From Podila epigama (Eukaryota; Mortierellomycota; Mortierellomycetes; Mortierellales; Mortierellaceae): a stretch of DNA of 28,285 nucleotides. Made by a program: the position numbers and the translations under genes. Shown here in pieces: positions 1 through 8,422 of the stretch; within the stretch, counting starts at the first letter, position 1, and each line of letters opens with the position of its first letter. The stretch spans positions 10,631 to 38,915 of the forward strand of contig JAAAVE010000060.1 of NCBI GenBank assembly GCA_015679605.1, read 5' to 3'. The notes beneath the pieces were generated by a model. The model worked only from the letters and a program-made list of their open reading frames with translations. It had not been told where the DNA came from and did no database searches.

Positions 1-21
1 TTTTTTTTTTTTTTTTTTTTT
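1..21. repeat. Poly-T tract at the window edge
   Basis: The first 21 bases are a pure T run. Similar T runs occur in introns and spacers throughout the window. It probably lies in an intron of the MIOS gene, because the following reading frame meets a stop at 81-83 just before a plausible splice acceptor. Confidence 0.8.
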
Positions 22-90
22 GCAATACTACCGCCATGCCCCTGCCATGCCCAAGTCTGACAGATGTGATCTCATTGTATTGACCTATAG

Positions 91-2037
91 TCTCACGAAG
101 ATCGACGCCCTCGGGAACCCCTCGTAACATGTCGCCATTACCGCGCGCGGCATCGGATTTGTCTAGTCAGTTGTCAAAGCAAGCGGACGAGATCCCGATT
201 GTACCAACTTTGAAACTTGCACAACGAAAGCTTGGCTTGAAGCTATGTGGTTCAGAGTTGCTTCGATCTGAGCTTAAGAAGACAGTTGAAAGGTATTAGG
301 GATATCTTTTATTTTTTTTCCTCTCTTCCCCTTGTTCGAGTATCATGGAGTCTAATTAGGACAAACCTTTTTATTGTGTCAATATTATTTTCATAATAGA
401 CTTGAGAACGAAGGGAGCTACGAAGTAGCGGCAGGCTGGGCTTTCTTTCATGGCGAGCTGGATCTTGCCATTGAAGTCTTAAGTCGCGGAGGTAAGAAGA
501 AGATGAATAGATACTTTCCCCCTTCCTCAACCTCTGATCGCAATTGCAAGATACTGTTATAAAAGGCCTGGACTTGTTCACTCACTTCGTATGTATTTTT
601 CTTTTCTTGGATGAACTGATACAGACGACAAGCTGAAGCTCATGTCGATCGTGGTTGCAGGCTTCAACAGGAATACGAGTAACGCAGCGGGTGGAATTCC
701 TGGTGGACCAGTTAGCAACAGTGAAAAGGCATCTGCTATTGCATGGAGGGCACAGTGTCGTGCACACAGCCAAGCACAGTCGAATCCATACATTCGAGCC
801 ATTTTTAGCTACATTGCTTCAGGAGACTGGCGAGATGTGCTCGAGGAGCATAATCTCTCGCTTGCTGACCGAGTAGGCGTGGCCTTGAGATTCTTGAGTG
901 ACGATGAGGTAGCGCCAAAGAAACCCTTCTATGCACAAACTTGTTTAGTCTCCTTTTCTTTCTGCTGCAACAACTACATGACTTTGCTAACCACATTTAT
1001 ATCTTTGACCTGAAAAAAAAAACGCGCGTTTAGTTGATGGTGTATATTCAGACAACAGCGGACAGTTTGATCAGTGCAGGTGAGATTGACGGAATGATCC
1101 TGACAGGTTTGACAGAAATGGGTCTCGACCTGATGACGAACTATGTCAACGCAACGGGCGATGTCCAGACGGCGTCCTTGGCATCATCGGTAGCTGTTCC
1201 CAGGTATTTCAAGGACAGTCGTGTTGAAGAATGGGTGGATTGCTACCGTGACTTGCTCGATCGCTGGCAGTTGTATTACACGCGTGCACGTTTTGATATT
1301 GCGCGAGGCAAATGTGTACAGCAGAGTACGTCGAGTGGTGTTTCGGCCACGGACATGGCGCCTGCTCAGATTTATGTCCGATGTAACTATTGTAACCAGA
1401 GTGTTGCCCGCAGTCTCTTGATCCCTGGTGTTCGTGGTCGTGATGGACGGAGAATGATTGTGTCAGGAGGCCATGGAGGAGGTGGCCATGGACATGACAA
1501 GTCGAGCTCTGTGGGCGGTGGCATGGGTCAAGGAGGATCAGGAGGAGTTGGACCTGGCGGAGGTGCACCCGGGTCTGGTGGAGCAGCTGGAAATGCAAGC
1601 AAAGATGTGGTCTGCCCAAGTTGCCACAAGCCCTTGCCACGATGCGCCATCTGTCTCCTACATCTTGGTGTCCCTGCCGAGGGTCATGCATCCCTCGGTG
1701 CCTGGTCCAGTCTTGGACACAAGGCGAGCGGTGAAAGTAAGTCAAATGTCACACACATTATCTTTTCCTTTTTTTTTTCTGCTGCTATTTTATTTTTCTT
1801 CCTGTATCTTTATCTCAATCTGTATCTGCTAAATATTGCCTAACCACTCTGTATATCTGTATATGTTTTATCCTCCATGGAAATATAGAACCGACAAGCT
1901 TTGACCTATGGTTTACTTGGTGCCAGACTTGCCGACATGGTGGACACGCGATGCACATGGCGGACTGGTTTGACCGTCATACGCAATGTCCGGTCAGCGA
2001 CTGTAGTTGTCTTTGTTCAACTCATGATGCTCTATGA
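91..2037 (+). CDS. MIOS: MIOS/SEA4, C-terminal part (5' partial)
   Basis: This is the 3' portion of the GATOR2/SEACAT subunit Mio (yeast Sea4), which acts at the vacuole/lysosome in amino-acid signalling to TORC1. Exons read as 91-292, 400-491, 625-908, 1034-1736 and 1889-2037, with all phases compatible. Seen in the protein: a helical segment like the animal homologue (EGSYEVAAGWAFFH, DRVGVALRFLSDDE, TGDVQTASL), then the Cys/His zinc module: CNYC, CPSCHKPLPRCAICLLHLG, and finally WCQTCRHGGHAMHM through CPVSDCSCLC just before the stop TGA at 2035-2037. The N-terminal WD40 propeller must lie left of the window. A glycine-rich insert of about 55 residues (about 1450-1605) separates the first CxxC from CPSC, where I recall a shorter linker in animals. 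The 908/909 donor (GTAGCG) is weak but gives the conserved continuation. Family assignment is very likely; the first exon edge is less sure. Confidence 0.9.
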
Positions 2038-2113
2038 AAATAAAAGGAAAGAAAGAAATTTTTTTTTCTTTCACACTCCTTGTGCAAGCGGTGAATGTTT
2101 ACATGTGTTCATC

Positions 2114-4708
2114 TCAGGAGGTCGACGACGACGAAGACGAAGTATCGGGTCTACCTTCGAATGAAGACAGGCCTTCCATCGTCGCGGCCCGCAATTGTAA
2201 TCGTGCAGAGCGTGTGCTTTTCACTCGCTCAATTATTTTCTCTATGGTCGGTTGCGGGCTATCCATGTTCTTCATTGAAAATGTGCCTTCGTTCTCCTAA
2301 TGGGTATGACAAATGGGAAAAAAAATAAAAAAATAAATGAACATTGATCCGTGCTATCAACAGCACGAAAAAAGTACAATAATGCTGTTTGATCTCTGAA
2401 TGAAAAGTTTTTGATGTTACCTCAAGTTTCATCCACGGATGAGCTATTGCTTGCTCGACAGTCAGTCGCTCCGTTGGATTGAGTCTGAGCAAGTCTTCAA
2501 CAAGGCTACAAGCTTCGTCGCTCACATCGTCCCAATAAGGTGACTGAAATCTGTAAATTCCTTCAAGGATTTGGGTTTTCAAATTCGGAGGTGCTAGTTC
2601 GTCTAAGAAGGAGAGGAAGAGGAAGTTTGAGGAGCGCGTTTTGCTTTTAGAATAGATGAAAAAAAAACTTGAGATCTGGTGCATGATGTAGAATTAAAAA
2701 AAAAAAGAAAAAGATTAAGAAACCATCGCAATTTACCACTAAACGGCGGGAATCCACACAGGCAAATGTACAAGACGACGCCTAAACTCCACATATCGAC
2801 TGGTCTGTGGTATTTTCTTCTTAAAAACATCTCAGGTGCGACTATATGCCACAGATGAAAAAAAAAGCAACAAAGAGTGAGTTTTTCATTATACGTAGAC
2901 CTGTGAACAAAAAATAGTCAATGAATCAAGTGCTCGGAATTGACTTACTGTAATTGGTAGTACCACAGAATGTGTTCAGGGCCGTGTCCTGGCTGGTCAT
3001 TTTAGCCATACCAAAGTCTGAAATCTTGACCGTCAGCGTCTCTTGATCAGCGACAAGAATGTTTTCTGGCTTCAAGTCGCGGTGGATGATGCCTCGTTCA
3101 TGGAGATATTGTACTCCGCTAAACACTTGTTTGAATATGTGTCGTGTCTCTGACTCTGTGAACTTTGTTCTATTCTGGATCAAGTCAAACAGTTCTCCTC
3201 CGCGTGCACTATTTTTTATCCAAAATAACAGTAGGAGAAAAGGAGACAGAAGGGGGGGAGTGTCAGAGTAGTTAGCACGCGCACAAGTACCTGGCCTGAC
3301 GCCTCTTCAATTGCAAGACTTTGACTTACTATTCCATCACAATGTAGTAGAACGATTTCTCGTTGAACACTTGAGTCACCTTGATGAGGTTTGGCTATTA
3401 TATATTCAAAGTACAATATGATCGATTAGATTTGGTTCCTTCAGTTTTGATACAAAACATCCATTTCATCCTCCTTCTCCCTTGGTTCGCAAAACTTTAC
3501 GTGGTTCACGGCCATTAGAATGCTTATTTCACGCTCAAGCCTGCTCTCAGTCCTTGCATCAAAGGCGACTCGTTTTTTTATCACCTTGACGGCCCTCAAT
3601 GCTTTTGTCTTTCTATCCTGTGCCGTGAATACTGTTGCTGAGTTTCCAATGCCGATGGACCGTCCTCGTCTGTATTGGCCATCAAATGACTGTCCGTTAA
3701 AAAAAAAAAAAAAGACACGACGGATGTCAGCCACACGAATTCATTTTCTCTTGTTTTCTGGTCGGAGAAAAAAATAAATATAACTTACCTGATCGTGACT
3801 TGGATACGCGGAAGCGAAAACATATGGACTTGAAAGCACTATTTGAACCAGTGGTTACAGTATTAGGTTATCAAATTCTACGATCTTTTACGCGTGGGCC
3901 ATTTGTTCATTCCGTTTATACCTCGACGCCGCAGATGACGGCCATCTGGCGCTGTTGTTGTCATTTCTTTCGTTACAAAGGTTATCTGGTCCTTGTCGTG
4001 GAGACGGATGGTGTTTCCTAGTCCTATTTTGATACCGTTGACATAAGTACCATAGTCGCTATCAGGACGGAAAGAAAACCGTTGGTCAGATATTAAAGGT
4101 TAGAAGAGGGCTTTTCACTCTGTCTTTGTCTCAAGATACAGCAACCAGAAAAAAATACAAATGTTGACAAACCTCATATCTTTTAGGTGCACTACTACAG
4201 TTGGACCTTTTAACATGGCATTGTAGACAGCCTCTTTGTATATAAGGAACTGTTGCGCTTCAACTAGTTGACTCCTAGGCAGACTAATTGTTTCACGGTT
4301 TGAGGATTTACTACTTTTAGAAAAACATGTCTTCTATTCTTTCATCTGGTGGCTGGTCAGTCTTCCTTCTCCTCCATGCCTCAATTCACACCTCTTGTCT
4401 CTTTTGCTCATGTTTGTGTAAGTGAGAGATAGAGAGTGAGAGGGAAGAGAGAAGTAGGGAAGAAAAGACAAAAAAACAGACACATGCATACACAAAAAAA
4501 AAAAACCAGTAACTCTCAATAATGTAGGAATAACTTACACTTCGTCGCATTCTTGGCTGCGTCCAAAGAGATACCCACCAGTGCCGGACTCGTCGCCTTG
4601 CTTTGTAAAGTTCAAGACTCGACGCCCCTTGCTCGATATGTAATGAAGGGAGCCCCAGACCATGGGATTGGACGAATTGCGTGCGGTGCGTGGAGTAGGA
4701 AGTTCCAT
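2114..4708 (-). CDS. CHK2: Chk2/Cds1/Rad53-type FHA-domain checkpoint kinase
   Basis: This is probably the effector Ser/Thr kinase of the DNA-damage/replication checkpoint. Exons on the minus strand: 4708-4539, 4283-4173, 4058-3922, 3838-3789, 3689-3501, 3394-3330, 3208-2949, 2841-2737, 2602-2421 and 2296-2114. They total 1452 nt (483 aa). An FHA domain lies at about residues 18-150 (YLFGR, GTYVNG). The kinase domain lies at about 162-423: glycine loop [11 protein letters not shown] Lys191, HRDLKPEN with Asp285, DFG Asp305, CGTTNYIAPE activation segment, [10 protein letters not shown], and HPWMKLE at its end. A 60-residue tail (2114-2296) ends in a Ser run. Exon 2 could instead begin at 4313, adding 10 residues in frame. 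The order FHA then kinase at this length fits Chk2/Cds1 better than two-FHA Rad53. FHA hallmark residues are partly missing (see findings). The start at 4708 was chosen because the upstream in-frame sequence is low-complexity. Confidence 0.9.
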
Positions 4709-4767
4709 TGTGTCTGTGTCTGTGTCTGTGAATGAGTCAATGAGTATATTTGTACAAATATAAATTG

Positions 4768-4825
4768 CGTGTTGTTGTTGTTGTTCTTGTTGTAGTTGTC
4801 GTTGTTGTCGTTGTTGTTGTTGTGT
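4768..4825. repeat. GTT/TTG trinucleotide microsatellite
   Basis: Imperfect GTT triplets with occasional CTT, GTC and GTA units lie in the presumed 5' leader of the kinase gene (AAC/CAA on its coding strand). The array could vary in length between strains. Confidence 0.75.
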
Positions 4826-5331
4826 TAGAGTTGTGTATGCTAGGAATGAGCACGAATGAGCCGAGGAAAAGAACAAGAAGAGGGGAAAACGTTGTCCGCA
4901 TGCTACCTTTTTATCCCTTTTTTTTTTTTGACCCCTGTCTAATTGCAATGAGTGATTTTTCCACGCAGGTGCGACAAACTGGAAAAAATGTAGGGAGGTA
5001 ACTCACTCCAACCTTTCGCCTTGAGACCAGTCACTTTTCCGCTGAAGAGTGTATTTGACCCACTCTTGAACAATTCTCAAGGTTGATTGTACAATAGCAA
5101 GGGAACAGGGCAAGGGGGGCATCCTTATCCAATATACACGTTTAATTGCCATATGAAAGACAATTAATTGGACTTGCAGTTGGATAGATAGTACGAGTGC
5201 CCCACCCCCTACCAAGTCACTTTGTCCATTTTCACACAGATTCACAACTTACACATTGCCAAAAAAATTTAAAAAGAGCACGTGTGGCTTGCAAAGAAAA
5301 CAAAAACTAAAAACATAACGGCAGTCACACA

Positions 5332-5352
5332 TTTTTTTTTTTTTTTTTTTTT
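5332..5352. repeat. Poly-T tract upstream of NOP58
   Basis: An uninterrupted run of about 21 T lies about 85 bp before the NOP58 ATG. Poly(dA:dT) tracts in fungal promoters often mark nucleosome-poor regions, so it may be a promoter element. That role is inferred from position only. Confidence 0.5.
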
Positions 5353-5437
5353 CTTTACCAATTGAACCCTTTTGATTCCAGCTGCTTCCCATTCATTCAA
5401 TCTCATCCTCCCCTAAAATCCTCCTCACATCCTTACC

Positions 5438-7667
5438 ATGCTGATCTTATACGAGTCACCTGCAGGTTATGCCCTGTTCAACTTGCTTGATGATGGAAAG
5501 CTCGAGAAGCCTGATTCCATCTGGAAGGATTTCGAGACTCCTGAGCAGGCTAACAAGACGTAAGAAATCAGTCCTGCATCCTTCACTCAGAACTACAACA
5601 ACAGCAACAACAGCAGCAACAACAAAGAAAACAAATAATGTTCAATGAACGCATTTAAAGCGAGGATTTGCCAAAAGAAAAAGGGAAAAAAAAAAGAGAG
5701 AAAGCAAAAAAAAAGGCGATTGAAAAGGACACGATGGAGCGCAACAGCGTACATCAACAGTGGATATGCCTTTATTCACTCTTGTTGCATATCACCTTCA
5801 GCATCTTGAGGATAAATGGCCCAAACTTTTATTTAAAAGCCTCAACAACAATCAGCACAATCAGTCAGTTCTCATCGTTAATATAATATTGAGCATGATA
5901 CCAAAGCAAAAAAAAATGAAGAGAAAACAGCATCCGATTTCTCAGTTGTTGTTTGATCCATTGAAACGCGCTGGACTAGTCAATTGGTCATTTTTATGAT
6001 CTAGCAGTTAACCCAGTAACTAATATTTTTTTTTTAAAACCTTTGCCTATCTATTGCCTATTCGCGATCTTCAATAATATGATCACAGTGTCAAGCTCCG
6101 TGCCTTCTCCAAGTTTGAGAACACCACTGATGCCTTGTCTGCTGTCACTGCTTTGGTCGAGGGCAAGTTGTCCAAGAACTTGAAAGAGTTCTTGTCCAGC
6201 GAGATCAGTGAGAAGGAGATGAAGAAGGAGAGCCTCATTGTCGGTGATGCCAAGCTTGGTATGTTTTTGATGCTGTATTTTGTTGGTGGTTTGTTTTTGA
6301 GGAGGCAGATCGGACATGGAGTCAGATCTATACAAACAAGGATATGAAATTCTAATGGACAATGTCATTCTTTGGATTTTTCTCATTCTTTTGCTTTCGT
6401 TCCAACATTTCTCTTGTCATGAATAGGTGGTGCTATTGCCAAGAAGCTCAACATGAAGGTCATTTCTGACTCTACCACCTTGGATCTTTACCGTGGTATC
6501 CGTACTCAGTTGGATTCGCTCCTCTCTGGATTGTCCTCATCGGATTTGAACGCCATGGTCCTGGGTCTCTCTCACTCGCTCTCCCGTTATAAACTCAAGT
6601 TCTCTCCCGACAAAGTTGATACTATGATTGTTCAGGCTATTGCTCTTTTGGACGATCTGGACAAGGAGCTCAACACCTATGCCATGCGTGTCAAGGAATG
6701 GTACGGCTGGCACTTCCCCGAGATGACCAAGCTCATCATCGATAACCTCGCCTACGCCAAGATCGTCAAGAAGATGGGTTTCCGTGCCAACTGCTCGACC
6801 TCGGATCTGTCAGATATTCTTCCTGAGGAGCTCGAGCAGGAGCTCAAGGAGGCTTCTGAGATCTCGATGGGAACTGAGATCTCTGAGGAGGATTTGGAGA
6901 ACATCCACGCCCTGTGCGACCAGATCATCTCCATCACCGAGTACCGCACTCAGTTGTACGAATACCTCAAGAACAGAATGAACGCCATCGCTCCTAACTT
7001 GACTGCCTTGGTCGGTGATCTCGTTGGTGCCCGTTTGATTGCTCATGCTGGTTCGTTGATGACTCTTGCCAAGCACCCCGCTTCCACCATCCAGATTCTC
7101 GGTGCTGAGAAGGCTCTGTTCCGTGCCCTCAAGACCAAGCACGATACTCCCAAGTACGGTCTCATCTACCACGCCTCATTGATTGGCCAGGCTGGCCCCA
7201 AGATGAAGGGCAAGATTGCTCGCATGGTCGCCACCAAGGCTGCACTCAGCATCCGTGTTGATGCTCTTGGCGAGACCGAGACTGCTGAGGTTGGTGTTGA
7301 GAACCGTAGCAAGGTCGAGGCCCGTTTGAGAATGCTTGAGGGTCGCTCTGGCCACAACAACAGCTCTGCCGATCGCAAGGCTGCTGGCAAGGCCAAGTCG
7401 CAGAAGAAGCACGAGTTTGTTGCCTCTTCTTCGTACAACACTGCCACTGATGCTACTGCCTCTGTGGCATCATCATCAGAGAAGAAGCGCAAGGCTGACT
7501 CTGACGATGAGAGCGAGAAGAAGGACAAGAAGGACAAGAAGGAGAAGAAGGCCAAGAAGGTCAAGACTGAGGAGGTCTCTGAAGAGAAGAAGGAGAAGAA
7601 GGAGAAGAAGGAGAAGAAGGACAAGAAGGATAAGAAGGACAAGAAGGAGAAGAAGGAGAAGAAGTAA
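5438..7667 (+). CDS. NOP58: Nucleolar protein 58, box C/D snoRNP core
   Basis: Nop58 is a core protein of box C/D snoRNPs in the nucleolus, needed for rRNA 2'-O-methylation and pre-rRNA processing. Exons are 5438-5559, 6089-6258 and 6427-7667, totalling 1533 nt (510 aa), close to the usual eukaryotic length. The protein opens [20 protein letters not shown] (NOP5 N-terminal domain). It continues with a central coiled-coil/NOSIC region and the Nop domain (about residues 250-400, including SIMTLAKHP-like [16 protein letters not shown] and HASLIGQA). It ends with a Lys-rich KKE/KKD tail from about residue 455, typical of Nop58 and distinguishing it from Nop56. Codon use is strongly biased, as in a highly expressed gene. 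Intron 1 is 529 nt, intron 2 is 168 nt. Confidence 0.97.
5560..6088 (+). other. Long intron 1 of NOP58
   Basis: This 529 nt intron has donor GTAAGA, acceptor CACAG and a branch-like CTAAT at about 6019. It is A-rich with CAA/CAG triplets at 5595-5630 and several A runs. Nop58 genes of some organisms host snoRNAs in introns, but I see no C box (RTGATGA) and no CTGA D box on the coding strand here. An 79-codon ORF at 5760-5999 has no supporting feature. Confidence 0.7.
7500..7664 (+). repeat. AAG-rich degenerate repeat encoding the KKE/KKD tail
   Basis: Tandem nine-base units of the form AAGAAGGAN encode Lys-Lys-Glu/Asp repeats at the NOP58 C terminus. The DNA is almost purely purine on the coding strand and explains the long Arg-, Ser-Phe- and Leu-rich shadow frames over it. 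Confidence 0.9.
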
Positions 7668-7785
7668 AAAAAAGAAAATGAATAAGAAAAGGTCATTTTT
7701 TTTCAAGTTGTAGTTTTTTATTGTTTCGTCTTCATTTTTTCGTTTTTCTTTTCTTTTCTTCAGATTTGCATACAGAATATAAGTC

Positions 7786-8034
7786 ATGTCTTCATCCCAC
7801 CAACACTGTCTTTTGTTTTTTTGTTGTGTAACTTTCTGTGTCCTAGCCATTGATGTAAAGCCAAGTGACGTTGTGGTGCAGTGGAAATTGTGGGATGTGA
7901 ATGCAAAAGTTGATAATTCTGTTGGTTCAAGTGAGGCTGCTGGAAGACAACACGCGAGTACGAGGAGAAAGAGTAAGGCAAGGAACGCGAGTTTTATGTC
8001 GAACTATCTGACTTGGGACTCTTCACAAAGCTGA
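7786..8034 (+). CDS. Hypothetical small ORF, 82 codons, hydrophobic N terminus
   Basis: I do not recognise this. The ORF starts MSSSHQHCLLFFCCVTFCVLA, which resembles a secretion signal (a hydrophobic core of about 13 residues ending in A), then turns polar and basic (TRRKSKARNASF) with no Cys after the signal-like segment. It follows NOP58 on the same strand, 119 bp after its stop, so it may simply be 3'UTR. The sequence TTTCTGTGTCCTAG just inside it also resembles a splice acceptor, so the segment after about 7846 could be an exon of something not seen. Evidence is weak. Confidence 0.15.
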   Translation: MSSSHQHCLLFFCCVTFCVLAIDVKPSDVVVQWKLWDVNAKVDNSVGSSEAAGRQHASTRRKSKARNASFMSNYLTWDSSQS

Positions 8035-8094
8035 TCGGGTAACAAAGCAAGATGTCGATCTTTCATTGTGTACAAGACGTGTCAAAATCATTCT

Positions 8095-8121
8095 CCAGGT
8101 CATCCAGGTCATCCAGGTCAT
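8095..8121. repeat. Three-copy tandem repeat CAGGTCATC
   Basis: Three tandem copies of a nine-base unit (CAGGTCATC, last copy running into an ATA-rich stretch) lie in the convergent spacer, presumably in the 3'UTR of COX6 or just beyond it. Confidence 0.8.
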
Positions 8122-8422
8122 AATAATGATAATAATAATGAGTAAAAAAACGTACTTCGTTTTATAAGTTCTTATTGACGAATCAACATTAACAAAAAAA
8201 GAAACGAAAAAGAAGAATATAACAAATGAAAACAACGATAGAGAAAAGAAAAAAGTACTTTCTTTCAATCCTCATGTCTTTCTCCTTTATCTTCCTTCTT
8301 TCCTTTTCTTTCTTTCAAATCTTCTAAATCCTGAAAAGGGTTGTAGTGGTGGAGGTTTGCGAATGAGGGTGGTGAAAAAAAAAAGTCGGATGGGATGTAA
8401 TGATGGATAAATTTCGAAAGAC

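Larger units (their letters stand above)
4709..5437. promoter_or_regulatory. Shared intergenic region of divergent CHK2 and NOP58
   Basis: This 729 bp spacer separates two divergent start codons, so it should hold both promoters. It contains a GTT/TTG-type triplet-repeat stretch at about 4768-4825 just upstream of the kinase start, and a 21-base T run at 5332-5352 about 85 bp before the NOP58 ATG. I see no clear TATA box for either gene. No supported ORF lies here; Q-rich reading in the triplet repeat is in frame with the kinase but looks like leader sequence. Confidence 0.5.
7668..8422. other. Convergent spacer between NOP58 and COX6
   Basis: This 755 bp region holds the 3' ends of both flanking genes. 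It contains T-rich stretches just after the NOP58 stop, a three-copy nine-base repeat near 8095, an ATA/ATG-rich stretch at 8118-8145, and an unexplained plus-strand ORF (7786-8034) treated separately. I see no RNA gene. Confidence 0.5.

Noticed and set aside
2038-2300. Acidic plus-strand frame as a C-terminal extension of MIOS
   Set aside because: MIOS ends with a clean stop right after its zinc ligands, and the frame is the complement of the checkpoint kinase's last exon, which joins with correct phase.
4709-4948. Gln-rich N-terminal extension of the checkpoint kinase from an ATG at 4948
   Set aside because: It encodes Lys- and Phe-rich low-complexity sequence through a triplet microsatellite; the ATG at 4708 gives a start just before the FHA domain.
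5560-6426. Possible intronic box C/D snoRNA in the NOP58 introns
   Set aside because: Neither intron shows a C box with a paired CTGA D box on the coding strand. CTGA does not occur in either intron by eye.
7166-7850. Long Ser/Phe-rich, Leu-rich and Arg-rich frames over the NOP58 3' end
   Set aside because: All are alternative readings of the AAGAAGGAN repeat that encodes the Lys-rich tail.
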